A stretch of DNA of 6,791 nt, taken from the NCBI GenBank assembly GCA_002427055.1, contig DIPA01000052.1:1-6791 (forward strand), in the 5' to 3' direction. Origin of the DNA: Firmicutes bacterium UBA5500. Its GTDB lineage: Bacteria; Bacillota; UBA994; UBA5500. This document shows, piece after piece, positions 1 through 6,481 of the stretch. Every line of letters begins with the position of its first letter. Positions within the stretch are counted from its first letter, which is position 1. The position numbers and the translations under genes were made by a program. The notes beneath the pieces are model-generated. The model did not search any database and had not been told where the DNA came from. It worked only from the letters and a program-made list of their open reading frames with translations.

Positions 1-869
1 ATGAGCGCCAGCGCGTACTTTCTGGACACGTTGATACACTGGGAGCGATGGTTAGCGAAGTTAAGAGCAGTGGACGCTTGAAATTTGTTAGCCTAGGTGG
101 CTATATGATGCAGGCAGTCGAAGGCGAACATGTGACAATTACTACTGCTTGTGGCAAAACCTATACTGGAACAGTTTTAACAACAAAAGCTAGTAGCCAC
201 GTGTACGGTTCCGATGCGCACAAGCTAGAGCGTGTGCAAGCAAATATGGAAATTCGCCTTGACGAAAAGGTAAGCACTGCAACTGATACAGAGAATCTTG
301 GAATCAACGTAGGGGATTTCGTTAGTCTTGATCCTCGCACCGAAATTACACCTAGCGGCTTCATCAAGTCGCGTCACCTAGATGATAAGGCCAGTGTAGC
401 TGTGATGCTTGGAGTAGCCAAATACTATCAAGAGAATCAACTGCAGCCAGCTGCTACCACCCATTTCTTTATCACTAATTTTGAGGAAGTAGGCCACGGC
501 GCTTCTTACGGCACACCAGCAAAAACAACAGAGTTTGTTGCAGTTGATATGGGCTGCATCGGAGCAGGCCTTGGTGGTAACGAATTCTCCGTATCTATCT
601 GTGCCAAGGATGGCGGTGGACCGTACGATCAGGGCATTCGGCGCCGCTTGACCCGTTTGGCAGAGGAGAACAACATACCCTATGCCGTTGATATTTTCCC
701 CTTCTACGGCTCTGACGCCGGCCCAGCCTTGCGCGCCGGTAACGACATCCGTACCGGTCTAATAGGTCCGGGAGTAGATGCTTCTCACGCTCACGAGCGC
801 ACTCATCAAGAAGCGTTGCTAGCTACCGGGCGGCTCTTGATCGCCTATCTAGATGCACCTGAAGCATAG
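1..869 (+). CDS. M42 family metallopeptidase (glutamyl aminopeptidase/endoglucanase-like), 5'-truncated by the window
   Basis: The reading frame is open from base 3 at the window edge to the TAG at 867-869, giving 288 visible residues. M42 proteins are usually about 340-360 residues, so roughly 60 N-terminal residues lie outside. The ATG at 48 is internal: in-frame sequence before it encodes SGHVDTLGAMV, the first metal-binding HxD motif of the family. Further family signatures follow in order, numbered from base 3: HLDDKASVA at 125-133 (bridging Asp), FEEVGHGAS at 160-168 (catalytic Glu and Glu ligand), VAVDMG at 179-184 (Asp ligand), SDAGPALRAG at 237-246 and DASHAHERTH at 259-268 (C-terminal His ligand). 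M42 enzymes are cytosolic, self-compartmentalising dinuclear-metal aminopeptidases that trim short peptides. No signal peptide can be judged. The gene converges on the minus-strand yvcK operon and shares a terminator hairpin with it. Family assignment is firm; the substrate is not known. Confidence 0.93.
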   Translation, partial: ERQRVLSGHVDTLGAMVSEVKSSGRLKFVSLGGYMMQAVEGEHVTITTACGKTYTGTVLTTKASSHVYGSDAHKLERVQANMEIRLDEKVSTATDTENLGINVGDFVSLDPRTEITPSGFIKSRHLDDKASVAVMLGVAKYYQENQLQPAATTHFFITNFEEVGHGASYGTPAKTTEFVAVDMGCIGAGLGGNEFSVSICAKDGGGPYDQGIRRRLTRLAEENNIPYAVDIFPFYGSDAGPALRAGNDIRTGLIGPGVDASHAHERTHQEALLATGRLLIAYLDAPEA

Positions 870-884
870 TAGAACACAACCTAA

Positions 885-915
885 AAAAGGGCAGTCACGC
901 GCTGACTGCCCTTTT
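885..915. terminator. Bidirectional Rho-independent terminator between M42 peptidase and yvcK
   Basis: A 9-bp perfect stem, GGGCAGTCA at 889-897 with TGACTGCCC at 903-911, encloses a 5-nt loop. It is flanked by A-tract and T-tract bases (AAAA 885-888 against TTTT 912-915). On the plus strand it ends in TTTT for the peptidase gene. On the minus strand the tract is TTTTTT (888-883), so it is the better terminator for the rapZ-yvcK operon, about 85 nt past the yvcK stop. The convergent gene arrangement fits a shared terminator. Confidence 0.9.
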
Positions 916-999
916 CCTGGCGCATTCCTCTGTCTGGGCCAATACAATTCGTCTCTACAGAAACCTTATTTTGGCAGGCACTAACTCCGTCCCCGTGTC

Positions 1000-2352
1000 C
1001 TACAGCTCTACATCCTTCATGCGGATTAGATAGCGTTTCTTAAATCTGCGCCCTCCCTGGCGCAGAGTAGAGCGCAATGCTAAACGGAAAACGGCTCTGG
1101 CCAAACGCTGAGAATCATGACGCACAAAATCCTCTTGGCTAATAATATCGCCAATGGCAACGCTTACACCCAGCTGCTTCAGAGCCTCAGTATCGACACT
1201 AACAGCTGCCGCTCCTTCCGCCTCGTAACGCGCCAGAATCTCTGGATCAATCGGTGCTGTATTAACAAGTACACAATCCAGCAAATCAGGCCGTGAGTGG
1301 TCTAGGATGGCTTTGAGGTGGTCAGCAGCCGTGTAACCGGTCGTTTCTCCGGGCTGAGTCATCACGTTGCAAACATAAATCTTTCTTGCCCTTGAGGCAG
1401 CAATAGCCTCTGTGATACCTGGAACTAGCAAATTGGGAATGACGCTCGTATATAGGCTACCCGGCCCTAGCACGATAGCATCAGCCTCCTCAATAGCAGC
1501 CAATGCTTCCGGCAAAGGAGAAATCTCTGCCGGCACAGTAAACACTCGCTTTACAACAGCTTGAGCAGCCGTAATATTGCTTTCGCCGCAGACAGTACTA
1601 CCGTCTGCCAACTCTGCGCAGAGCATAACATTGTCGAGAGTAACCGGTAGTACCCGGCCTCGCACAGCGAGCACCTTACTCGACTCTTTCACAGCCGCCT
1701 CAAAATCGCCTGTTATCTCAGACATGGCCGCGATAAACAGATTCCCGAAAGAATGGCCATCCAATCCGGATCCGGAATTGAAGCGATGCTGAAAAAGCTG
1801 CTCTAATAAAGGTTCTGTCGTTGCTAGGGCAGTTAAGCAGTTGCGAATATCGCCGGGAGGCAAAATACCCAGCTCACCACGCAACCGCCCCGAGCTACCA
1901 CCGTCATCAGCTACAGTCACGATCGCGGTGAGGTTACTGGTGAGCTCTTTTAAGCCGCGCAAGAGTACCGGCATGCCAGTTCCCCCACCAATAACTACCA
2001 ACCGCGGAGCTCTGGCCAGTAAGTTGCGTTCGTATAGCAAGTCGACAAGCTGCTCTTCCTGCTCCGGCAGGAAAACCCTGATCATGGCTCGCACAGCTCC
2101 ACGCACACCATAGCTAACACAAACTAAGCCGAGTATGAAAAATAGCAGGCCGCTGCTGATTGCCCGTGGATATGACTTGCCGGCAAGAACGTATAGGGCC
2201 ACCAATAGGCGGCCTTCAATGAAGTTGAGCAACTGCCATCCCCAGAGCAAGCCCCCTCCGATGGCGATGAGCAGCAAGCCAGCGGCGGCTAGTATTAGCC
2301 AACGTTTGATTCCAATACCGGGATATAACCACTTAAGTGCCCGCTTAACCAT
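1000..2352 (-). CDS. yvcK: YvcK/CofD-like gluconeogenesis factor, UDP-sugar binding, with N-terminal membrane segment
   Basis: This 450-residue protein carries the YvcK signatures: VVIGGGTGMPVLLRGLK (119-135), TVADDGGSSGRLR (146-158), PPGDIRNCL (165-173), DGHSFGNL (198-205), LGPGSLYTSV (295-304) and NVMTQPGETTGYTAADHL (329-346). These form the Rossmann-like CofD fold. In Bacillus subtilis and relatives YvcK binds UDP-sugars such as UDP-GlcNAc and is needed for growth on gluconeogenic carbon sources and for normal cell-wall synthesis. The soluble family form is about 320 residues. The extra 115 or so N-terminal residues here hold two hydrophobic stretches (about 17-43 and 66-83) that probably anchor the protein in the membrane, a variant known in clostridia. 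The ATG at 2352 overlaps the rapZ stop as TAATG, so translation is probably coupled; a G-rich stretch (GGGGGT) about 9 nt upstream may act as a weak ribosome binding site. It is the last gene of the minus-strand operon. Confidence 0.96.
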   Translation of the reverse strand: MVKRALKWLYPGIGIKRWLILAAAGLLLIAIGGGLLWGWQLLNFIEGRLLVALYVLAGKSYPRAISSGLLFFILGLVCVSYGVRGAVRAMIRVFLPEQEEQLVDLLYERNLLARAPRLVVIGGGTGMPVLLRGLKELTSNLTAIVTVADDGGSSGRLRGELGILPPGDIRNCLTALATTEPLLEQLFQHRFNSGSGLDGHSFGNLFIAAMSEITGDFEAAVKESSKVLAVRGRVLPVTLDNVMLCAELADGSTVCGESNITAAQAVVKRVFTVPAEISPLPEALAAIEEADAIVLGPGSLYTSVIPNLLVPGITEAIAASRARKIYVCNVMTQPGETTGYTAADHLKAILDHSRPDLLDCVLVNTAPIDPEILARYEAEGAAAVSVDTEALKQLGVSVAIGDIISQEDFVRHDSQRLARAVFRLALRSTLRQGGRRFKKRYLIRMKDVEL

Positions 2353-3227
2353 TACTGCGTACCCCCAAGGTACAAATCACGGTGCTCAAGATAAAGCCTA
2401 TGTTTTGCTGCTAAAATCTTTCGCAGTTGACTGGCAATAACCACAGAGCGGTGTCGGCCACCGGTACAACCGATAGCAATAACCAAGCTGCTCTTGCCCT
2501 CTTTAATGTATAAAGGAATCAACCATTCTATCAAATCGACTATACGACGCAAGAACTCTTGGGCGAGCGGCCATTGCAGCACATAATCACGCACTGCTGG
2601 TGTAGTACCGGGATGGGGTTTCAGTTCTGGCACGTAGTAAGGATTAGGTAAGAAGCGCACATCAAACACTAGGTCAGCATCGAGCGGTAGCCCATGCTTA
2701 AAGCCGAAAGACAAGACCCGCACGCTTAGATTCTCTTTGCAACCTTCACCGGCAAAATGGGTCTGCAACTCACTCCGTAGCTGCTGAGGAGTAAGAGGGG
2801 TTGTGTTGATTACGAGGTCTGCTCGCTGCCGCAATTGGCTTAATCTATCTCGTTCGGCCGTAATGCCCTGTAGAATACTGCCCTCTCCCGCTAAGGGATG
2901 TTGTCTACGTACTTCTTTATAGCGACGGATAAGTGTTTCCTCATCTGCTTCTAAGAAAAGTATTTCATAATGATAGTTATTTGACTTTAGAAAAAGCAGG
3001 GCTTCCGAGAAACTATCAAAGAATTCTCCCCCACGAATATCCATGACCACAGCCACTTTACTCACATTGCCCGATGATTGATTGCACAACTCGGCAAATT
3101 TGCTAATCAAGGCCGGCGGCAAGTTATCAACGCAAAAATAGCCCAGATCTTCCAGGTAACGTAAAGCGAGGGTCTTACCCGCCCCGGACATACCAGTAAT
3201 TATTACAAAACGTAAAGCATCATTCAT
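2352..3227 (-). CDS. rapZ: RapZ (YvcJ) nucleotide-binding protein / RNase adapter
   Basis: The 291-residue length is typical for RapZ/YvcJ. A P-loop GMSGAGKT lies at 12-19 directly after the first strand. Family motifs follow: YFCVDNLPP (30-38), VMDIRGGEFF (61-70), HPLAGEG (110-116), SFGFKHGLP (173-181), DVRFLPNPYYVPEL (189-202) and the C-terminal GCTGGRHRSV (253-262). The N-terminal domain binds ATP/GTP. In Escherichia coli the C-terminal domain binds the sRNA GlmZ, directs RNase E to it and senses glucosamine-6-phosphate; in Gram-positives the RNA target is not established, so the adapter role is by homology only. The ATG has a good ribosome binding site, AAAGGGGTGA, which includes the stop codon of the preceding PHP gene 6 nt away. 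The stop overlaps the yvcK start. It sits in the conserved rapZ-yvcK pair. Confidence 0.97.
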   Translation of the reverse strand: MNDALRFVIITGMSGAGKTLALRYLEDLGYFCVDNLPPALISKFAELCNQSSGNVSKVAVVMDIRGGEFFDSFSEALLFLKSNNYHYEILFLEADEETLIRRYKEVRRQHPLAGEGSILQGITAERDRLSQLRQRADLVINTTPLTPQQLRSELQTHFAGEGCKENLSVRVLSFGFKHGLPLDADLVFDVRFLPNPYYVPELKPHPGTTPAVRDYVLQWPLAQEFLRRIVDLIEWLIPLYIKEGKSSLVIAIGCTGGRHRSVVIASQLRKILAAKHRLYLEHRDLYLGGTQ

Positions 3228-3230
3228 CTA

Positions 3231-3244
3231 CTTTCACCCCTTTT
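3231..3244 (-). promoter_or_regulatory. rapZ ribosome binding site built into the upstream stop codon
   Basis: Reading the minus strand, AAAAGGGGTGAAAG ends 3 nt before the rapZ ATG. It resembles the full anti-SD complement AAAGGAGGTGA, with its TGA serving as the stop codon of the preceding PHP gene (3234-3236). Ribosomes finishing the PHP gene therefore cover the rapZ start site, which suggests coupled translation. Confidence 0.7.
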
Positions 3245-3986
3245 GCTCAATATTTCTAACGCGCTCCGGCGATAACTGCAATCTCTGAGCTAGGTGTAAT
3301 CCAGCCGCGAGTTGACCTACCTGAGCCGGGGAATGAGCATCACTGTTGATCACAAAATCCACCCCAGTCGGCATAGCCACTGCTACATAGTCGAACAGAA
3401 TATCTGTATGTTGGCAGTTGATCTCTAATGCCGTATTCCTACGCACACAAGCATTAGCTAACTCTTCCGTATCAATATCAATCCAAAGCCCAGGATGAGC
3501 AACAAAACTAACAGGGTTACGATAGACCGCTTCTACCATAGCTTTCGTATTGGTATTGCGTAGCTGGCGACTACGTAAACGCGTATAACGCTGTACTATG
3601 TTCGGTAAAAGCATAGAAGCCCCATCTTGCCAGGTTAGCGGCCTGACTAACGGATGCAGGCTGGCGATCACTAAGTCCAAACCTTTGAGCAACTTCCGCG
3701 GTAAATCCAAATCTCCTTGACGGCTAATCAGATTCGTCTCGGCGCCTAACAAAAGCAATGGTTGCTGCTCACTCGCATTCCAAGCATCAATTTCTGCCCG
3801 CATCTTACTCAAGGTAGGAACCGGTTCTTTTAGCCCTAGCCCAAGACTGGCTGGGCCATGGTCAGTGATAGCTACTTGTCGCAATTGACGGTCACGTCCC
3901 GCCAAAGCATTAGCCGCAATAGTGCCCTTCCCGTCGCTATAATGAGTATGCGTGTGCCAATCAGCGAAGGCTGACCAGGATTCCAT
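3234..3986 (-). CDS. PHP-domain protein, probable metal-dependent phosphoesterase
   Basis: This 250-residue protein is essentially a single PHP domain. It shows HTHTHYSDGKGT at 11-22 (metal ligands H11 and H13), AITDHGP at 39-45 (H43), GAETNL at 81-86 (E83), ASLHP at 108-112 (H111), FVAHPGLWID at 161-170 (H164) and NSDAH at 214-218 (D216, H218). This full ligand set predicts a multinuclear metal site and phosphoesterase activity; the substrate is unknown. It follows the YcdX-type PHP gene with a TGATG overlap and has no clear ribosome binding site of its own, so translational coupling is likely. rapZ follows after 6 nt. It resembles histidinol-phosphatase/PolC-type PHP domains, but isolated from any polymerase; neither specific role can be claimed. 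PHP genes upstream of rapZ occur in several clostridial genomes, from general knowledge. Confidence 0.88.
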   Translation of the reverse strand: MESWSAFADWHTHTHYSDGKGTIAANALAGRDRQLRQVAITDHGPASLGLGLKEPVPTLSKMRAEIDAWNASEQQPLLLLGAETNLISRQGDLDLPRKLLKGLDLVIASLHPLVRPLTWQDGASMLLPNIVQRYTRLRSRQLRNTNTKAMVEAVYRNPVSFVAHPGLWIDIDTEELANACVRRNTALEINCQHTDILFDYVAVAMPTGVDFVINSDAHSPAQVGQLAAGLHLAQRLQLSPERVRNIEQKG

Positions 3987-4723
3987 CAGTAGGTCGCTAT
4001 CCGCTTGCGCTTTTGCTGCTGCTCAGCAAGGAAATCTTCTATACGTTTAGCATCTAGATTGAGAATATTGCGGGTCGGGATGCCGGCTTCGGTAGCCATT
4101 GCTAACGCTTGCTCTAGGTGACCAACCTGGCCAGACCAATGCGCATCACTGCCTAATACAACTGCGATATCGTGCTTAGCCGCAAGTTCTGCAATCTCAC
4201 GACAACGCTCCGGACTGCCTTTTCGACTACCTACAAGGGACGAGTTATTGATCTCCACCAGAACTCCTGCCTGAGCGGCTGCTAATAGCACCTGCAGGAA
4301 GTTAATTGGGAAGCGAGGATTACCGGGATGAACGATGGCATCTACATAGGGATTTTGTATTGCCGCTATAATCGCCTGCGTATTCTCTTCCTGGGTTCCC
4401 GGGCTAAAACACTCATCATGTAGTCCTACCGCCACATATTCCAACCGCTGCAAATAGCGTTGTGGCAAGTCCAGCTCACCATCAATGTTCATAACATTGG
4501 CCTCTACACCCTTGATAAGGCGCACTCCGCCAAACTCACGTGGCCAGACGCGCACATTCCCGAAATAATAAAGATGGGGACCTCCCGGCATTGCCGGACC
4601 ATGCTCTGTAGCTGCCATGTACAAGAGACCTTGCTCCTTTGCAGCCCGCAAGTTCTCCTGCAACGTGCAATAAGCGTGCCCGCTGACTAGGGTATGCGTA
4701 TGCATATCTGCTATAATCTTCAT
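3986..4723 (-). CDS. YcdX-type PHP phosphatase
   Basis: This 245-residue protein matches the YcdX branch of PHP phosphatases. Visible motifs are DMHTHTLVSGHAYCT at 6-20 (H8, H10, H16), TEHGPAMPGGPHLYYFGN at 39-56 (E40, H41), KGVEANV at 71-77 (E74), GLHDECF at 100-106 (H102), IVHPGNPRFPI at 130-140 (H132), VEINNSSLVGSRKGSPERC at 156-174 and LGSDAHWSG at 190-198 (D193, H195). E. coli YcdX binds three zinc ions and hydrolyses model phosphate esters; its physiological substrate is not settled, and the same holds here. The ATG at 4723 has an AGGTGG ribosome binding site 7 nt upstream. It lies 18 nt after the mug stop and overlaps the next PHP gene by one base (TGATG). The basic, Gln-rich tail (QQQKRKR) is unremarkable. 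Confidence 0.92.
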   Translation of the reverse strand: MKIIADMHTHTLVSGHAYCTLQENLRAAKEQGLLYMAATEHGPAMPGGPHLYYFGNVRVWPREFGGVRLIKGVEANVMNIDGELDLPQRYLQRLEYVAVGLHDECFSPGTQEENTQAIIAAIQNPYVDAIVHPGNPRFPINFLQVLLAAAQAGVLVEINNSSLVGSRKGSPERCREIAELAAKHDIAVVLGSDAHWSGQVGHLEQALAMATEAGIPTRNILNLDAKRIEDFLAEQQQKRKRIATY

Positions 4724-4730
4724 GGCTATT

Positions 4731-4736
4731 CCACCT
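4731..4736 (-). promoter_or_regulatory. Ribosome binding site of the YcdX-type PHP gene
   Basis: AGGTGG on the minus strand, 7 nt before the ATG at 4723, lies in the 18-nt gap after the mug stop. It supports independent initiation even though the mug reading frame is broken upstream. Confidence 0.7.
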
Positions 4737-4741
4737 GCCCT

Positions 4742-5298
4742 TTAGTTCTTTTGGTAGTTATTGCGAGACAGAAGTTCTGTCCTCAAGTCCGATACTAAAT
4801 CTGCCAGCTCGCGCCAGCTAGCTAGTTGATCAGCGTAAGGAATACGATTTAGCCCGCTAGGAGATGGGACCACGAAATCAATGACCCCATCGACACGCTC
4901 TGCGCTTGCCGACCAGGCAAGCACTGTCGGCACTTAGTCAGTGCCTTATATATACCTATGCCAACATAACAGGCCACCTGAGGCCTATAGTGTGCAAACT
5001 TCTGCCGTAACACTTCGCCACCGGAATTAAGTTCAGCCGACGTTAACTCAGCGGCACGGCGAGTGGGGCGTGCTACAATATTGGTTAAGCCCAAACTCCA
5101 GCTTAACAGCAGATGATCTTCACTAGCCGGAAGTAACCTGGGTGTCAATCCGGACTCAAACAACAACCGCCAGAAACGATTATTTGGACCGGCGTAATGG
5201 TGTCCCAACTCGGCAGAACGTAATCCCGGGTTGAATCCAGTAAATAACACTAGCAGATTGGGGGCAATAATATCTCTTAGCTTACCATTAGTGTTCAC
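4742..5298 (-). pseudogene. mug: G:U/T mismatch-specific DNA glycosylase (Mug family), interrupted by a single frameshift
   Basis: Two overlapping frames together encode one Mug-type uracil/thymine-DNA glycosylase of about 185 residues (E. coli Mug is 168). Frame A starts at GTG 5298 with a GAGGAG ribosome binding site 9 nt upstream. It carries TGFNPGLRSAE (20-30, the catalytic GINPG-type motif), AGPNNRFWRLL (36-46), LTNIVARPT (71-79) and GRQ at 129-131, matching E. coli WGKQ. It stays alignable to about residue 135, then runs off-family and stops at 4849. Frame B continues the family with FVVPSPSGLNR (second active-site motif, NPSGLSR in E. coli) and a C-terminal helix to TAA 4742. The shift lies near 4884-4896, most simply one G missing from the GGGG run at 4885-4888. 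Mug enzymes excise U, T or ethenocytosine from mismatches. As written, the product would be a truncated 149-residue protein without the second motif. A sequencing error is a real alternative to a true pseudogene. First gene of the minus-strand operon. Confidence 0.85.
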
Positions 5299-5307
5299 TG
5301 TTGATTT

Positions 5308-5313
5308 CTCCTC
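5308..5313 (-). promoter_or_regulatory. mug ribosome binding site deciding a GTG start
   Basis: GAGGAG on the minus strand lies 9 nt upstream of GTG at 5298. This supports the GTG as start, placing 19 residues before the TGFNPGL motif, slightly longer than the N-terminus of E. coli Mug. Confidence 0.7.
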
Positions 5314-5357
5314 TAGCTACAGAGCATCCTGCTCCATTTTTGGAAGAGTCGGTTTTT

Positions 5358-5387
5358 CTTACACGCCCGCAGGAGTGGGGCTGTTAA
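5358..5387 (-). promoter_or_regulatory. Possible sigma-A-type promoter for the mug-PHP-PHP-rapZ-yvcK operon
   Basis: On the minus strand TTAACA (5387-5382, five of six matches to TTGACA) is followed after 18 nt by TGTAAG (5363-5358, four of six matches to TATAAT). This would start transcription near 5350 and leave a leader of about 50 nt. It is by eye only; no equally good plus-strand promoter was seen for the divergent gene at 5430. Confidence 0.35.
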
Positions 5388-5412
5388 CGACGAATAAGGT
5401 TGATGACAATCC

Positions 5413-5420
5413 AAAGGAGG
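5413..5420 (+). promoter_or_regulatory. Ribosome binding site of the DUF1177 gene
   Basis: AAAGGAGG is an ideal Shine-Dalgarno sequence, 9 nt before the ATG at 5430. It decides that start over the in-frame TTG at 5400 and ATG at 5403, both of which lie upstream of the site. Confidence 0.9.
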
Positions 5421-5429
5421 CTAACCATT

Positions 5430-6362
5430 ATGAGTTTTTCCCAAGTGATGCAAACCTACGACCTTTTAGACTCAGCCCACATTAGTGGTGCACGTGTAGC
5501 CGAATGGCTGCAGCAAAACGGAGCCAAGCAAGTTGACGTACAGAAAATAGAAGGCGAACATGGCTTTACCGACTTTATCAGAGTCACCATCCCAGGCAGC
5601 GCGGGCCGCATTAGCGGTGGCTCTGCCCCGACACTTGGAGTTATCGGACGCTTGGGAGGTATCGGTGCCCGTCCTAGCCGCATCGGTATTGTTTCAGACG
5701 CTGACGGTGCTATCGTTGCACTGGCAACAGCCCTCAAAGCATTACATATGCAAGCACAGGGCGATCAGTTACCTGGCGACCTAATTATCAGCACCCACAT
5801 CTGTCCCGACGCACCTACTACGCCACATGAGCCGGTCCCCTTTATGGGTTCCCCTGTTGATACGGCAACTATGAATAAGCATGAAGTAACTCCTGAAATG
5901 GACGCTATCCTTTCTGTAGATACGACCAAAGGCAACCGTATTACCAACTTCAAAGGGGTAACGATTAGCCCTACAGTTAAGGAAGGCTACATCTTGCCAG
6001 TGAGCGACGATCTGGTTGACATAATTCAGATAGTCTCTGGCTGTCCCGCTCGTGTATTGCCACTTTCTCTCTACGATATCACACCCTATGGCAATGACCT
6101 GTACCATGTGAACAGCATTTTACAGCCTGCTACAGCTACCAAGGCTCCGGTCGTCGGTGTGGCCATCACGACTGAAATTGCAGTACCCGGATGCGCTACC
6201 GGCGCTTCGCACCTGCCCGATCTAGATGTAGCCACCCGCTTCTGCCTAGAAGTAGCGAAAGCATGGGGCGCCAAGGGCTTACATTTCTATGATCAAAAGC
6301 AATTTGAGCACGCCCAAGCTCTCTACGGTTCATTAAGTCAGTTACAGACTCTGGGACGCTAA
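5430..6362 (+). CDS. DUF1177 family protein, function unknown
   Basis: This 310-residue protein matches DUF1177 along its whole length as I recall the family. Conserved stretches include YDLLDSAHISG (10-20), IEGEHGFTDFI (40-50), GGSAPTLGVIGRLGGIGARP (63-82), IVSDADGAIVAL (87-98), STHICPDAPTTPHEPVPFMG (121-140), AILSVDTTKGNRI (159-171), SPTVKEGYIL (180-189), YDITPYGND (215-223), NSILQPATAT (228-237) and AVPGCATGASH (251-261). There is no signal peptide or membrane segment, so it is probably cytosolic. No enzymatic function is established to my knowledge. The regular spacing of Asp and His residues (D90, D92, H123, D127, D164, H261) and the local motif order resemble M42-type metallopeptidases; see findings. 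It stands alone, divergent from the mug operon, with its own terminator, and ends about 120 nt before a cobalamin riboswitch on the same strand. Confidence 0.9.
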   Translation: MSFSQVMQTYDLLDSAHISGARVAEWLQQNGAKQVDVQKIEGEHGFTDFIRVTIPGSAGRISGGSAPTLGVIGRLGGIGARPSRIGIVSDADGAIVALATALKALHMQAQGDQLPGDLIISTHICPDAPTTPHEPVPFMGSPVDTATMNKHEVTPEMDAILSVDTTKGNRITNFKGVTISPTVKEGYILPVSDDLVDIIQIVSGCPARVLPLSLYDITPYGNDLYHVNSILQPATATKAPVVGVAITTEIAVPGCATGASHLPDLDVATRFCLEVAKAWGAKGLHFYDQKQFEHAQALYGSLSQLQTLGR

Positions 6363-6388
6363 CCAAACCGAAATATAGTGATAATGAC

Positions 6389-6421
6389 AAAAAGCACTTC
6401 CTGTAAAGGGTAGTGCTTTTT
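6389..6421 (+). terminator. Rho-independent terminator of the DUF1177 gene
   Basis: A 10-bp stem, AAAAAGCACT (6389-6398) with AGTGCTTTTT (6412-6421), closes around a 13-nt region that can add a small inner CCT/AGG pairing. The T-run directly follows the GC part, 26 nt past the stop codon. It separates this gene from the riboswitch transcript, so the riboswitch probably has its own promoter. Confidence 0.85.
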
Positions 6422-6449
6422 CTCTTGAATTATATCACAGATATAGCTA

Positions 6450-6479
6450 TTGATTAACAGCTAGCAAATGAGGTACTGT
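6450..6479 (+). promoter_or_regulatory. Weak candidate promoter for the riboswitch transcript
   Basis: TTGATT (6450-6455) and TACTGT (6474-6479) are separated by 18 nt and would start transcription near 6486, close to the 5' edge of the aptamer. Matches to consensus are poor (four and three of six). An alternative upstream pair begins with TTGAAT at 6425. A promoter must lie between 6422 and about 6485, but its exact place is uncertain. Confidence 0.25.
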
Positions 6480-6481
6480 AG

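Noticed and set aside
48..869. ATG at 48 as the true start of the M42 peptidase
   Set aside because: The in-frame sequence before it encodes the conserved metal-binding GHVD motif, so the gene begins before the window.
1577..2440. Several plus-strand open frames opposite yvcK and rapZ
   Set aside because: They are antisense shadows of clearly conserved genes, with low-complexity Ser/Pro/Arg-rich translations, no family resemblance and no convincing ribosome binding sites.
4742..4933. A separate 63-residue gene on the minus strand
   Set aside because: It starts at a GTG inside mug and carries the C-terminal Mug motif PSPSGLNR, so it is the second half of the frameshifted glycosylase.
5400..5429. 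Upstream TTG/ATG start adding about 10 residues to the DUF1177 protein
   Set aside because: The strong AAAGGAGG site at 5413-5420 lies downstream of these codons and is ideally placed for the ATG at 5430; family proteins begin at the MSFSQV-type start.
6431..6445. TATAT-CACAG-ATATA dyad as an operator upstream of the riboswitch
   Set aside because: It is short and AT-only in a region that must contain a promoter; such dyads arise often by chance and nothing else supports a binding site.
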